From: Helicobacter sp.
GTDB taxonomy: Bacteria > Campylobacterota > Campylobacteria > Campylobacterales > Helicobacteraceae
Length of the DNA stretch: 6,937 bases
NCBI GenBank assembly: GCA_029257755.1
Contig: JARIAP010000161.1
Span: 1 to 6,937, forward strand
Direction: 5' to 3'
The notes under the pieces were generated by a model that saw only the letters and a list, made by a program, of their open reading frames with translations, made no database searches and had not been told where the DNA came from. Below are positions 1 through 5,064 of this stretch, in pieces. A program made the translations under genes and the position numbers. Numbering within the stretch: position 1 is the stretch's first letter; every line of letters begins with the position of its first letter.

Positions 1-327
1 TAAAAAATTTGGTGCTCCAGCACTTTTATGCCTAACTATTATTGCATGCGGTTGCATAGCATTTAAAGTAGCAGCGGTGTCTGCTATACTCTCTCCCTTT
101 GTTGTTGAACTTCTAGCAACATCAAGCCTAATAACTTCTCCACCTAAATTTTTTATTGCTATTTCAAAACTACTCAATGTTCTTGTTGAATTTTCAAAGA
201 ATATTGTAATAAATCTTTTGCCCCTTAAAGTATTGTTGCTATCTGGCATACTTGAAGTGTGCTTAAATATATGCCTTATCTCATCAATACTTAAATCTGT
301 TACCTGTATAAGATGTCTAATATTCAT
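1..327 (-). CDS. pyrB: Aspartate carbamoyltransferase, N-terminal part (cut by window edge)
   Basis: This enzyme condenses carbamoyl phosphate with aspartate, the committed step of de novo pyrimidine synthesis in the cytoplasm. The 109 visible codons begin at ATG 327 and stay open to base 1, so about two thirds of a usual 300-residue protein lies outside. The carbamoyl-phosphate motif FFENSTRT is at residues 43-50 and is diagnostic for aspartate/ornithine carbamoyltransferases. The SSTTKGES stretch at 73-80 matches the catalytic Ser/Lys loop of ATCase, and RHKSAGAP at 99-106 matches the conserved RH..GA segment. The Ser/Lys loop favours ATCase over ornithine carbamoyltransferase. The N-terminus is short. 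Its promoter is the extended -10 at 361-369, back to back with the promoter of the lipoprotein-bioD unit. The ribosome binding site is weak (AGAG about 6 bases before the ATG). Confidence 0.93.
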   Translation of the reverse strand, partial: MNIRHLIQVTDLSIDEIRHIFKHTSSMPDSNNTLRGKRFITIFFENSTRTLSSFEIAIKNLGGEVIRLDVARSSTTKGESIADTAATLNAMQPHAIIVRHKSAGAPNFL

Positions 328-360
328 AATTTACTCTATTTTTAAAATTTACAATAAATT

Positions 361-369
361 ATTATAACA
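361..369 (-). promoter_or_regulatory. Extended -10 promoter for pyrB
   Basis: Read on the minus strand this is TGTTATAAT, a perfect extended -10 (TGnTATAAT). It would start transcription near 354, leaving a leader of about 27 nt before the pyrB ATG. No good -35 is visible, as is usual for extended -10 promoters in Helicobacter and Campylobacter. The same nine bases occur upstream of rplU. Confidence 0.6.
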
Positions 370-371
370 AA

Positions 372-401
372 TTTGCTAAAATTAGTAGTAAAATTAGCAA
401 A
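372..401. repeat. 8-bp perfect inverted repeat over the divergent promoter
   Basis: TTTGCTAA at 372-379 is mirrored by TTAGCAAA at 394-401, with 14 bases between. The left arm overlaps the extended -10 of the lipoprotein-bioD unit and lies next to the pyrB -10; the right arm reaches the ribosome binding region before the ATG at 410. The shape suits either an operator for a dimeric regulator or a small leader hairpin. No regulator can be named from sequence alone, and short A/T-rich repeats also arise by chance. Confidence 0.4.
374..382 (+). promoter_or_regulatory. Extended -10 promoter for lipoprotein-bioD unit
   Basis: TGCTAAAAT fits TGnTANAAT. It would start transcription near 389, about 20 nt before the ATG at 410. 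It lies only about 10 bp from the pyrB -10 on the other strand, so the two promoters probably compete for polymerase. It sits largely inside the left arm of the inverted repeat at 372-401. Confidence 0.5.
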
Positions 402-409
402 GAAAATAT

Positions 410-922
410 ATGGGACGCATTATAAAATTAACTATTTTATTATTACAAATTAATATTTTTATATTATTTACTAATTGCACTTCATATTTTGCAAAAACAG
501 AATTTTTAGATTCTCCTCCAGAACTAATAGCACAAAATAGCAGAATGGCTTTGATAATTTCAAATGATGATAAATTAAAAATTGTGGCAAGACTTACATA
601 CTTAAACAATATAGATATAAGTGTATATAGTAATAGAGAGTATTTTTTTTTAGAAATATTTAATGATGATGAAAATATTATAGTGCCAGATTCAATGCAA
701 ATTACTATGCTTAATAAAAAACCCTTATGGATTAGGAGTGTAGAAGAAATAGAATTAGATGATATATTATTTCTAAATAATTCTTTATCAAGTGGTTTTT
801 TGATAGCATTTAAAACGCCATCTGTATTTGAACGCAAAACAATGAAAATTCAACTTAAAATTGATACATTCAAGCCATCAATATTTGATTTTTCTTATAT
901 TACTTTAGAAACAAAATTATAA
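410..922 (+). CDS. Putative lipoprotein or exported protein, function unknown
   Basis: I do not recognise this 170-residue family. The N-terminus is export-like: Arg3 and Lys6 precede a hydrophobic run (residues 7-20), followed by LFTNC with Cys23. This resembles a lipobox, but Asn at the -1 position is not canonical (Gly, Ala or Ser is usual), so lipidation is uncertain. The rest (24-170) is soluble in character, with alternating hydrophobic and polar residues suggesting beta strands, an acidic patch near 86-94, and no further membrane segment. The ATG has only a weak A-rich ribosome site (AAAGAAAA). bioD starts 17 bases after the stop, so the two are probably cotranscribed, but nothing ties this protein to biotin. 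A T9 run at 643-651 encodes Phe-Phe-Leu and is a possible slippage site. A long minus-strand open frame across this gene is taken as a shadow. Confidence 0.75.
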   Translation: MGRIIKLTILLLQINIFILFTNCTSYFAKTEFLDSPPELIAQNSRMALIISNDDKLKIVARLTYLNNIDISVYSNREYFFLEIFNDDENIIVPDSMQITMLNKKPLWIRSVEEIELDDILFLNNSLSSGFLIAFKTPSVFERKTMKIQLKIDTFKPSIFDFSYITLETKL

Positions 923-939
923 AACTTAATGGAGATATT

Positions 940-1539
940 ATGCAAATATATATAGCAGGTATTCATACAGATATCGGTAAAACACATGTTAGTTTAGCTA
1001 TATGCAATAAGTTTAATTACGATTATTTTAAATTAATACAAGCTGGTAATCCAAAAGATTCTGATTTTATAAAAAAAAATAGCCCAAATACATTTATTTT
1101 TAATGATGGAATCACATTGCAAACCGCAGCTTCACCACATATTGGAAAAGTTAAAGAAAGATTAAATTATAATGCCTTTAATATACAATTACCAAAAAGC
1201 AATAATTTAATAATAGAGCTTGCTGGAGGCTTATTTTCACCTATTGATGAAAATATATGTATGATTGATTATATATATAAAAATCCACTTCCTACAATAT
1301 TAGTTGGTAAATATTATATAGGTGCAATTAATCATGTTTTGCTTAGCATAGAAGCTTTAAAACAAAAAAATATAGAATTATTATGTGTTGTTATGAATGG
1401 AAAAAAAGATAAACAAATAGATGACTTTATAAAAAAATATAGCAATGTTAATATTTTGAATTTAGAATATTTCAATGAAGATAATTTTGATAAAATAACA
1501 ACTACATTTAAAAAATCTATAGAATCTTATTTAAAATAA
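940..1539 (+). CDS. bioD: ATP-dependent dethiobiotin synthase
   Basis: BioD closes the ureido ring of 7,8-diaminopelargonate with CO2 and ATP to make dethiobiotin, the penultimate step of biotin synthesis, as a cytoplasmic dimer. The 199-residue product has the phosphate loop GIHTDIGKT (7-15), equivalent to GTDTEVGKT in E. coli. K31 in YFKLIQAG matches catalytic K37, D42 in DSDF fits D54, AASPH (63-67) is the conserved substrate loop, and E93 in IIELAGG aligns with E115. NH at 131-132 matches the GxINH motif. It is shorter than E. coli BioD (about 225) and resembles the compact Campylobacter/Bacteroidetes type. Two positions depart from the usual consensus: Leu for Pro after K31, and Leu for Gly after E93. 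The start has a clear GGAG at 931-934. No other biotin gene is present. An A9 run lies at 1071-1079. Confidence 0.92.
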   Translation: MQIYIAGIHTDIGKTHVSLAICNKFNYDYFKLIQAGNPKDSDFIKKNSPNTFIFNDGITLQTAASPHIGKVKERLNYNAFNIQLPKSNNLIIELAGGLFSPIDENICMIDYIYKNPLPTILVGKYYIGAINHVLLSIEALKQKNIELLCVVMNGKKDKQIDDFIKKYSNVNILNLEYFNEDNFDKITTTFKKSIESYLK

Positions 1540-1577
1540 GTTAAAGCATAGTTAAATTAACTAATCCTTTAACTTAT
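1536..1577. terminator. Nested hairpin between convergent bioD and rpmA, likely two-way terminator
   Basis: An 11-bp perfect inverted repeat (ATAAGTTAAAG at 1536-1546, CTTTAACTTAT at 1567-1577) encloses a second perfect one (TAGTTAA at 1549-1555, TTAACTA at 1557-1563). Together they can fold into one long stem interrupted by CA opposite ATC. The outer arm contains the bioD stop codon. T tracts are imperfect on both sides (T-rich from about 1594 on the plus strand; TTTT just beyond the stem on the minus strand). Placement between convergent genes supports bidirectional termination. Confidence 0.6.
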
Positions 1578-1642
1578 AAAGAGAATTCAGCATTATTTTT
1601 TGTTGTTTTTAAATCAATAATTAAATTCACTTTATAAATAGA

Positions 1643-1897
1643 TTATTTAGGAATTACAGAAACTTTCTTTCTATATTTATCTTTTTGTTGAAACAACACA
1701 ATTCCATCTATTAGTGCATACAAAGTATGATCCTTACCTATACCAACATTATTTCCAGCATGAACTTTTGTTCCTCTTTGACGAACTATTATATTACCTG
1801 CACGAACAAATTGAGAACCAAACTTCTTTATACCAAGTCTTCTACCAGCAGAATCTCTATTGTTTTGAGTGCTTCCTTGTCCTTTCTTATGTGCCAT
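1643..1897 (-). CDS. rpmA: 50S ribosomal protein L27
   Basis: L27 is a large-subunit protein whose N-terminal arm reaches the peptidyl transferase centre. The 84-residue product begins [18 protein letters not shown], the standard L27 start. It has no cleavable extension like that of Firmicutes, so the reactive N-terminus is exposed directly. The conserved [16 protein letters not shown] and [15 protein letters not shown] segments follow in order. The AAGGAG ribosome site overlaps the stop codon of rplU, leaving only 9 bases between the two genes, a normal coupled arrangement. Downstream it runs into the convergent hairpin beside bioD rather than into obg, which follows this pair in Campylobacter jejuni and many other bacteria. 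Confidence 0.98.
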   Translation of the reverse strand: MAHKKGQGSTQNNRDSAGRRLGIKKFGSQFVRAGNIIVRQRGTKVHAGNNVGIGKDHTLYALIDGIVLFQQKDKYRKKVSVIPK

Positions 1898-1906
1898 AAA
1901 TACTCC

Positions 1907-2218
1907 TTATTTTACTATATTTATTATTCTTACACGCGTAAAATCTCTTCTAAAGCCTCTTTTGGTTTTACTATCTTTACGCCTTCGTTTTTTGAAGGTA
2001 ATAACTTTTTTGCCTCTACCCTCATTAATTACTTCTAATTCAACCTTTGCATTTTCTATAAAAGGTGTCCCAACCTCTAAGTTTTCGCCATCAATAATAG
2101 CTAAAACTTCACTAATTTCAATTTTTGACTTTGGCTCAAGGCTTAATTTATCTAGCAATAGAATATCTCCTACTTGCACCTTGTATTGTTTGCCTCCGTT
2201 CTTAAATATAACTTGCAT
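1907..2218 (-). CDS. rplU: 50S ribosomal protein L21
   Basis: L21 binds 23S rRNA in the large subunit. The product is 103 residues, normal for the family. It opens [18 protein letters not shown], the standard L21 N-terminus, and ends with the basic [16 protein letters not shown] segment and the FTRVRI tail typical of L21. I place the start at ATG 2218. A TTG two codons upstream (2224) is also in frame, but it lies only one base from the AGGA at 2226-2229, while the ATG has a 7-base spacing, and family length agrees with the ATG. It leads the rplU-rpmA operon, driven by a strong extended -10 about 30 bases upstream. Confidence 0.98.
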   Translation of the reverse strand: MQVIFKNGGKQYKVQVGDILLLDKLSLEPKSKIEISEVLAIIDGENLEVGTPFIENAKVELEVINEGRGKKVITFKKRRRKDSKTKRGFRRDFTRVRIINIVK

Positions 2219-2248
2219 AAGCAATCCTTACAAAAAAATAAAACTACT

Positions 2249-2257
2249 ATTATAACA
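2249..2257 (-). promoter_or_regulatory. Extended -10 promoter for rplU-rpmA
   Basis: On the minus strand this reads TGTTATAAT, a perfect extended -10. Transcription would begin near 2242, giving a short leader of about 24 nt with AAGGA just before the rplU ATG. A strong promoter fits a ribosomal protein operon. Confidence 0.65.
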
Positions 2258-2536
2258 TAAAACTTTATTTTTTACTAAACTTTAATATTATTATTTATAA
2301 AATTTAATTTTTAAATATATAATATACTTAATCTATAATAAATATTGCTTATTGTTTAACTTATAAAATTTACAATAAATATTAATTTTATTAATATTGA
2401 ATTTTTACCTATTTGCAATATAGTATATTATCTCAATGAAACTTAATATATTTAAATCTTAAAACAATTATTGTATTATTTTAATATTTAAAAGTTTTTA
2501 TTATCATTAACATTTATATTAAGTATTGGAGTATAT
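2258..2536. other. AT-rich divergent spacer between rplU and the PP-loop gene
   Basis: This stretch carries no convincing coding frame. It is almost entirely A and T and holds several short palindromes: AATATTAAT/ATTAATATT with a 3-base loop at 2378-2398, followed by T5, and ACAAT-T-ATTGT at 2464-2474. A weak plus-strand promoter may be TTTACC (2404-2409) with TATTAT (2426-2431) at 16-base spacing, which would leave a leader of about 100 nt before the ATG at 2537. Palindromes are expected by chance at this composition. I see no tRNA, small RNA or riboswitch in it. Confidence 0.4.
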
Positions 2537-3607
2537 ATGACTACAAAAAAACAAATTAGTGCGGTTGCTTTATTTAGTGGTGGATTAGATTCTATGATTT
2601 CTATGCAACTATTACACGAACAAGGCATAAAAGTATATGCACTTAATTTTAATATAGGATTTGGTAGCAATAAGGATAAAAGTGAATATTTTTATAATGC
2701 TGCTAAACAAGTTGGTGCAGAATTAATACAAATAAATATTGCAAAACAATTTTTCAATAACATTCTTTTTAAACCTCAATATGGATATGGAAAATATTTT
2801 AATCCTTGTATTGATTGCCATGCAAATATGTTTGCACACGCATTTGCAAAGATGGTTGAATTAAATGCAAGTTTTGCAATTAGTGGAGAAGTATTGGGAC
2901 AAAGACCAAAGAGTCAAAGAAAAGAGGCTATGGATCAAGTAAAAAAACTTGTGCGTAAAATTGGTGAAGATTCTTTATATGATTCTATATTAAGTAGAGA
3001 TGGAAGTAATCCCAAAAAACCAAAAACACTTGATGAGCTTATTTTGCGTCCTATGAGTGCGAAATTAATGGAAGAAACCTTCCCAGAAAAAATGGGTTGG
3101 GTTGATAGAAATAAACTACTTAGTGTAAGCGGTAGAGGTCGTCAAACACAACTTAACATGCTTAAAAAATACAAGTGGAAATATCATGAAAAGCCTGGTG
3201 GTGGTTGCTTACTAACAGATAATTCAGTAGCAACAAAAATAAAAGATATGCTATCACATAGAAAAGTTGTATTTGATGATATAGAGTTATTTAAAATTGG
3301 TCGTTATATGGTTTTAGAAAATGGCACTAGGTGTATAATATCAAGAAATGAAGAGGAGGGTAAAAAGTTAAATATAAAACATAATTTAATGGATAAAATA
3401 ACACCGCAAAATATAAATGGTCCAATAGCATTAATAGAAAAAAATGCAAATATTAATGATAGAATCTTAGCTGCTAGAATTGTGCTTGGCTATTCAAAAA
3501 CAAAACAAGATGAACATTATGATATAAAAATTGGGGAAGAAATGTTTAATCTTTTGCCATATCCAAAAGAAAAAGCAAATAAATTTTTATTGTTACAAAA
3601 TGTATAA
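2537..3607 (+). CDS. PP-loop ATP pyrophosphatase, MnmA/ThiI-like tRNA thiolase family
   Basis: The 356-residue product starts with an adenylating PP-loop, SGGLDS (14-19), as in MnmA, ThiI and TtcA-type enzymes, which activate a tRNA base with ATP before adding sulfur. It has C91-x-x-C94 in NPCIDCH, then GEVLGQRPKSQR (117-128), LRPMSAKL (170-177), GWVDR (187-191) and GGGCLLTD (221-228) with C224. These segments recall a THUMP-less group found in Helicobacter, Aquifex and archaea, often described as MnmA-like with a C-terminal NFACT-R_2-type domain; here that part would be about 220-356. It is not MnmA itself, whose loop is normally SGGVDS and whose later motifs differ. Three cysteines (91, 94, 224) could hold an iron-sulfur cluster, as in TtcA/TtuA-type and archaeal ThiI enzymes; this is inference. 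The target base is unknown. GGAG at 2528-2531 supports the ATG. ybgC follows 25 bases later. Confidence 0.8.
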   Translation: MTTKKQISAVALFSGGLDSMISMQLLHEQGIKVYALNFNIGFGSNKDKSEYFYNAAKQVGAELIQINIAKQFFNNILFKPQYGYGKYFNPCIDCHANMFAHAFAKMVELNASFAISGEVLGQRPKSQRKEAMDQVKKLVRKIGEDSLYDSILSRDGSNPKKPKTLDELILRPMSAKLMEETFPEKMGWVDRNKLLSVSGRGRQTQLNMLKKYKWKYHEKPGGGCLLTDNSVATKIKDMLSHRKVVFDDIELFKIGRYMVLENGTRCIISRNEEEGKKLNIKHNLMDKITPQNINGPIALIEKNANINDRILAARIVLGYSKTKQDEHYDIKIGEEMFNLLPYPKEKANKFLLLQNV

Positions 3608-3632
3608 TACAAATTAATAATAAGGAATATTT

Positions 3633-4028
3633 ATGATAAATCATGTATTTTATGATGATACAGATTGTGGTGGTGTTGTGTATCATGCTCGTTACTTTAT
3701 GTTTTGCGAACGCGCTAGATCTTTGATTTTTTTTACAAAAAATATTCTTCCAGTAGATGGAGATTCTGGTTTTGTTGTAAAAAGAATAGAATCAGACTTT
3801 ATATCTGCATTAAGTTTAGGTGATAGATATGAAGTAAAAACAACACCATTATCTATAAAAAATGTATCTGTTATATTGCAACAACAAATTTTTAAAATAG
3901 GAACAATTAATGAGATATTGCAAACACCAGAACTTGTATTTTCCATGCAAGTGCAATTAGCATATATAAATATGATAACAAAAAAACCATGTAAAATTAC
4001 AGATGAATTTAAAAGTATGATAGTTTAA
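3633..4028 (+). CDS. ybgC: YbgC-type acyl-CoA thioesterase (hotdog fold)
   Basis: Members of the 4HBT/YbgC family hydrolyse acyl-CoA thioesters in the cytoplasm; the Helicobacter pylori homologue has been studied as an acyl-CoA thioesterase. The 131-residue product carries the signature YDDTDCGGVVYHARY (7-21). D11 corresponds to catalytic D18 of E. coli YbgC and H18 to its conserved His, and CERAR (25-29) follows as in other members. The length is normal. AAGGA at 3622-3626 places the start 6 bases downstream at ATG 3633. The 25-base gap behind the PP-loop gene suggests one transcript, with no obvious functional link. In many bacteria ybgC sits with tol-pal; that is not so here. A T8 run at 3727-3734 lies inside the gene. 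A hairpin follows at 4041-4071. Confidence 0.92.
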   Translation: MINHVFYDDTDCGGVVYHARYFMFCERARSLIFFTKNILPVDGDSGFVVKRIESDFISALSLGDRYEVKTTPLSIKNVSVILQQQIFKIGTINEILQTPELVFSMQVQLAYINMITKKPCKITDEFKSMIV

Positions 4029-4040
4029 TTCTAATGGCAA

Positions 4041-4071
4041 ATATTATTGTAATTTTTCAATACAATAATAT
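4041..4071 (+). terminator. AT-only hairpin after ybgC, possible terminator
   Basis: ATATTATTGTA (4041-4051) and TACAATAATAT (4061-4071) form a perfect 11-bp inverted repeat around a 9-base loop, beginning 12 bases after the ybgC stop. The stem is nearly all A-T and no T tract follows on the plus strand, so it is a weak intrinsic terminator at best. It could instead stabilise the transcript's 3' end. Confidence 0.4.
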
Positions 4072-4164
4072 AAAATCAATATAAATATGCCTACACAATA
4101 AAAACTTATTATCTTAAGTTAATTAAACAATAAATGGTAGCAACCTTACAATATTAAATATTCT

Positions 4165-4220
4165 CTCTTAGATTATAGCCTTAATATCAAGCTAGAATGT
4201 GAATCTAGTGAATCTAAGAG
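4165..4220. repeat. 10-bp perfect inverted repeat with inner stem
   Basis: CTCTTAGATT (4165-4174) is the exact reverse complement of AATCTAAGAG (4211-4220). Inside, CTAGA (4192-4196) pairs with TCTAG (4204-4208). The outer arms are 36 bases apart. This may be an RNA fold or the edge of a small repeat element. It is less A/T-dominated than other palindromes in the window, so chance is a less easy explanation. Confidence 0.4.
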
Positions 4221-4254
4221 GATATTAGAAAAAGAACAAGCACAAAAACAAAAA

Positions 4255-4282
4255 GATTCTTCGCTTATGGCTCAGAATGACA
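4255..4282. repeat. Dispersed-repeat-like sequence (GATTCTTCGCT...CTCAGAATGACA)
   Basis: The two halves GATTCTTCGCT and CTCAGAATGACA match the core of a short palindromic intergenic repeat I recall from many bacterial genomes, typically ATTCTTCGC(T)NNGCTCAGAATGACA. Here the centre (TATGG) differs from that pattern, so the copy looks eroded. It can form an imperfect hairpin: ATTCT (4256-4260) with AGAAT (4274-4278), and GCT (4263-4265) with GGC (4269-4271). The resemblance is from memory. Confidence 0.4.
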
Positions 4283-4375
4283 ATTCTACAAGCACCGCAT
4301 TTCTTCACACCATATTAGAAGATAATGAAATAAGATTATGTTACAATATGAATCTAGCAGGTTAAAAGGAATACA

Positions 4376-4699
4376 ATGTTTTTATATAAAAATGTGAAGT
4401 GTGTGGGAATAAAATTAATAAATTACAGAGTATTTGGAATTTATATTTTATCGGCTATGGTCGTGTTTTGTATTGTAAGAATTGTAATGCAAAATATAAG
4501 GTTAGTCAGATTATTTCCTTTCTTTATATGATTTCTACAGATTTTATCCCTATACTATTATTTTTTTTTAATAATGTTAAATTTTTTTGAAAAACTTGGC
4601 TTTAGTAGCAATGTTGCATTTCTTTTTTCAATCATTGCATATAATGTTTTTAAGTTATGTGTTTTGGCTATTACGCCATTACATAAAATTAAGGAATAA
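4376..4699 (+). pseudogene. Zinc-ribbon membrane protein gene with two compensating frameshifts
   Basis: ATG 4376 has a good ribosome site (AAGGA 4366-4370) but its own frame hits TGA at 4528. Adding one A to the A5 run at 4388-4392 joins it to the frame carrying CEVC (4393-4404) and YCKNC (4471-4485), two CxxC pairs 23 residues apart, typical of a zinc ribbon. That frame ends at TGA 4588-4590 just after a T9 run (4561-4569). Dropping one T there carries translation back into the first frame to TAA 4697. The restored product would be about 107 residues: zinc ribbon, then two hydrophobic segments (around 4498-4580 and 4607-4675) likely to span the inner membrane. The layout is like other small CxxC-CxxC membrane proteins, but I cannot name the family or function. 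It could be a true pseudogene, a slippage-switched gene, or an assembly error. Confidence 0.6.
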
Positions 4700-4702
4700 A
4701 TT

Positions 4703-4789
4703 GTGGCAGAGAAAAATTTTATTGTAAAACATATTGATGATTTAGCCGATGTCGTTTGGGATTCTATTGTGTATTATAGTATAATTTAA
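4703..4789 (+). CDS. Tiny GTG-start ORF, likely truncated gene remnant
   Basis: This 28-codon frame (MAEKNFIVKHIDDLADVV..., GTG read as Met) starts 3 bases after the stop of the broken zinc-ribbon gene. AAGGA at 4691-4695 lies 7 bases before the GTG, inside the last codons of that gene, as in a translationally coupled operon. The N-terminus looks protein-like (acidic and amphipathic), but the frame ends quickly at TAA 4787-4789, overlapping the 3' end of the convergent minus-strand gene by 4 bases. It is most simply the first codons of a longer gene cut by a deletion. I do not recognise it; a real small peptide is possible. Confidence 0.3.
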   Translation: MAEKNFIVKHIDDLADVVWDSIVYYSII

Positions 4790-5025
4790 AACACAAACAA
4801 TTCTCTTTTGATTTTATTTAACGCATCAATTTCTTTTTTTAATTCCATAACATGTTCATCAACAGACATAAATAAACTCATGTTTAGATTTTCTGGCATA
4901 TCAGCACTACCTCTTTTTATCATTATATAGTCTTCTAATGTAATTTTTGCCATATTTAAAGATATAGTAATTTCATCTTGAATATTTTCAATATTTTTAA
5001 TGATTTGATTAATACGTTCAAACAT
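4786..5025 (-). CDS. Small helical protein of unknown function behind kdsD
   Basis: I do not recognise this 79-residue protein. It is charged and soluble, with no signal peptide or membrane segment. Residues 1-35 (MFERINQIIKNIENIQDEI...) and 53-77 (SVDEHVMELKKEIDALNKIKREL) have heptad-like hydrophobic spacing and look like two helices, perhaps a coiled-coil hairpin, joined by a Pro/Gly-containing link near 39-48. The start is well supported: GGGAGG at 5031-5036 is one of the strongest ribosome sites in the window, 5 bases before the ATG. It lies 39 bases after kdsD on the same strand and is probably cotranscribed. Its stop falls at the edge of the degraded region and overlaps a tiny convergent ORF. 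The strong ribosome site and helical pattern argue that it is real. Confidence 0.75.
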   Translation of the reverse strand: MFERINQIIKNIENIQDEITISLNMAKITLEDYIMIKRGSADMPENLNMSLFMSVDEHVMELKKEIDALNKIKRELFVF

Positions 5026-5064
5026 GATACCTCCCTGTATAGTAATTATAAAAACAATACAATA

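Larger units (their letters stand above)
4141..4365 (+). pseudogene. Start-less open frame, probable C-terminal gene remnant
   Basis: After the stop codon at 4138-4140 this frame stays open for 74 codons to TAA 4363-4365. No good start is present: the first in-frame ATG is 4270-4272 minus one base (ATG 4267-4269), far inside and without a ribosome site. Composition is richer in G+C than the flanks. The translation is hydrophilic, with a Glu/Lys/Gln-rich stretch (RILEKEQAQKQKDSS) and no membrane segment. Its stop is directly followed by AAGGA and the ATG of the next broken gene, the spacing expected in an operon. Part of the frame (4255-4282) is a dispersed-repeat-like sequence, and 4165-4220 is an inverted repeat, so some of this may never have been coding. 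I do not recognise the family. Confidence 0.35.

Noticed and set aside
77..367. Plus-strand 96-codon open frame
   Set aside because: It is the antisense shadow of pyrB, whose minus-strand translation carries FFENSTRT and other ATCase motifs.
394..837. Minus-strand 147-codon open frame across the lipoprotein gene
   Set aside because: The plus-strand frame has a signal-like N-terminus, an upstream extended -10 and operon spacing to bioD; the minus frame has no comparable support.
2219..2224. TTG start for rplU two codons upstream
   Set aside because: It lies one base from the ribosome site; ATG 2218 has proper spacing and gives the normal L21 N-terminus.
1714..2255. Plus-strand open frames over rplU-rpmA (61, 103 and 128 codons)
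   Set aside because: They lie antisense to two clear ribosomal protein genes and have no recognisable motifs.
3692..3946. Minus-strand 84-codon open frame inside ybgC
   Set aside because: It is antisense to a clear YbgC thioesterase with its catalytic motif.
4767..4796. TTGTGT/ACACAA and ATTATA-G-TATAAT palindromes at the end of the 79-residue gene as a terminator
   Set aside because: They are short, have no T tract on either strand and overlap two frames; I could not separate them from chance.
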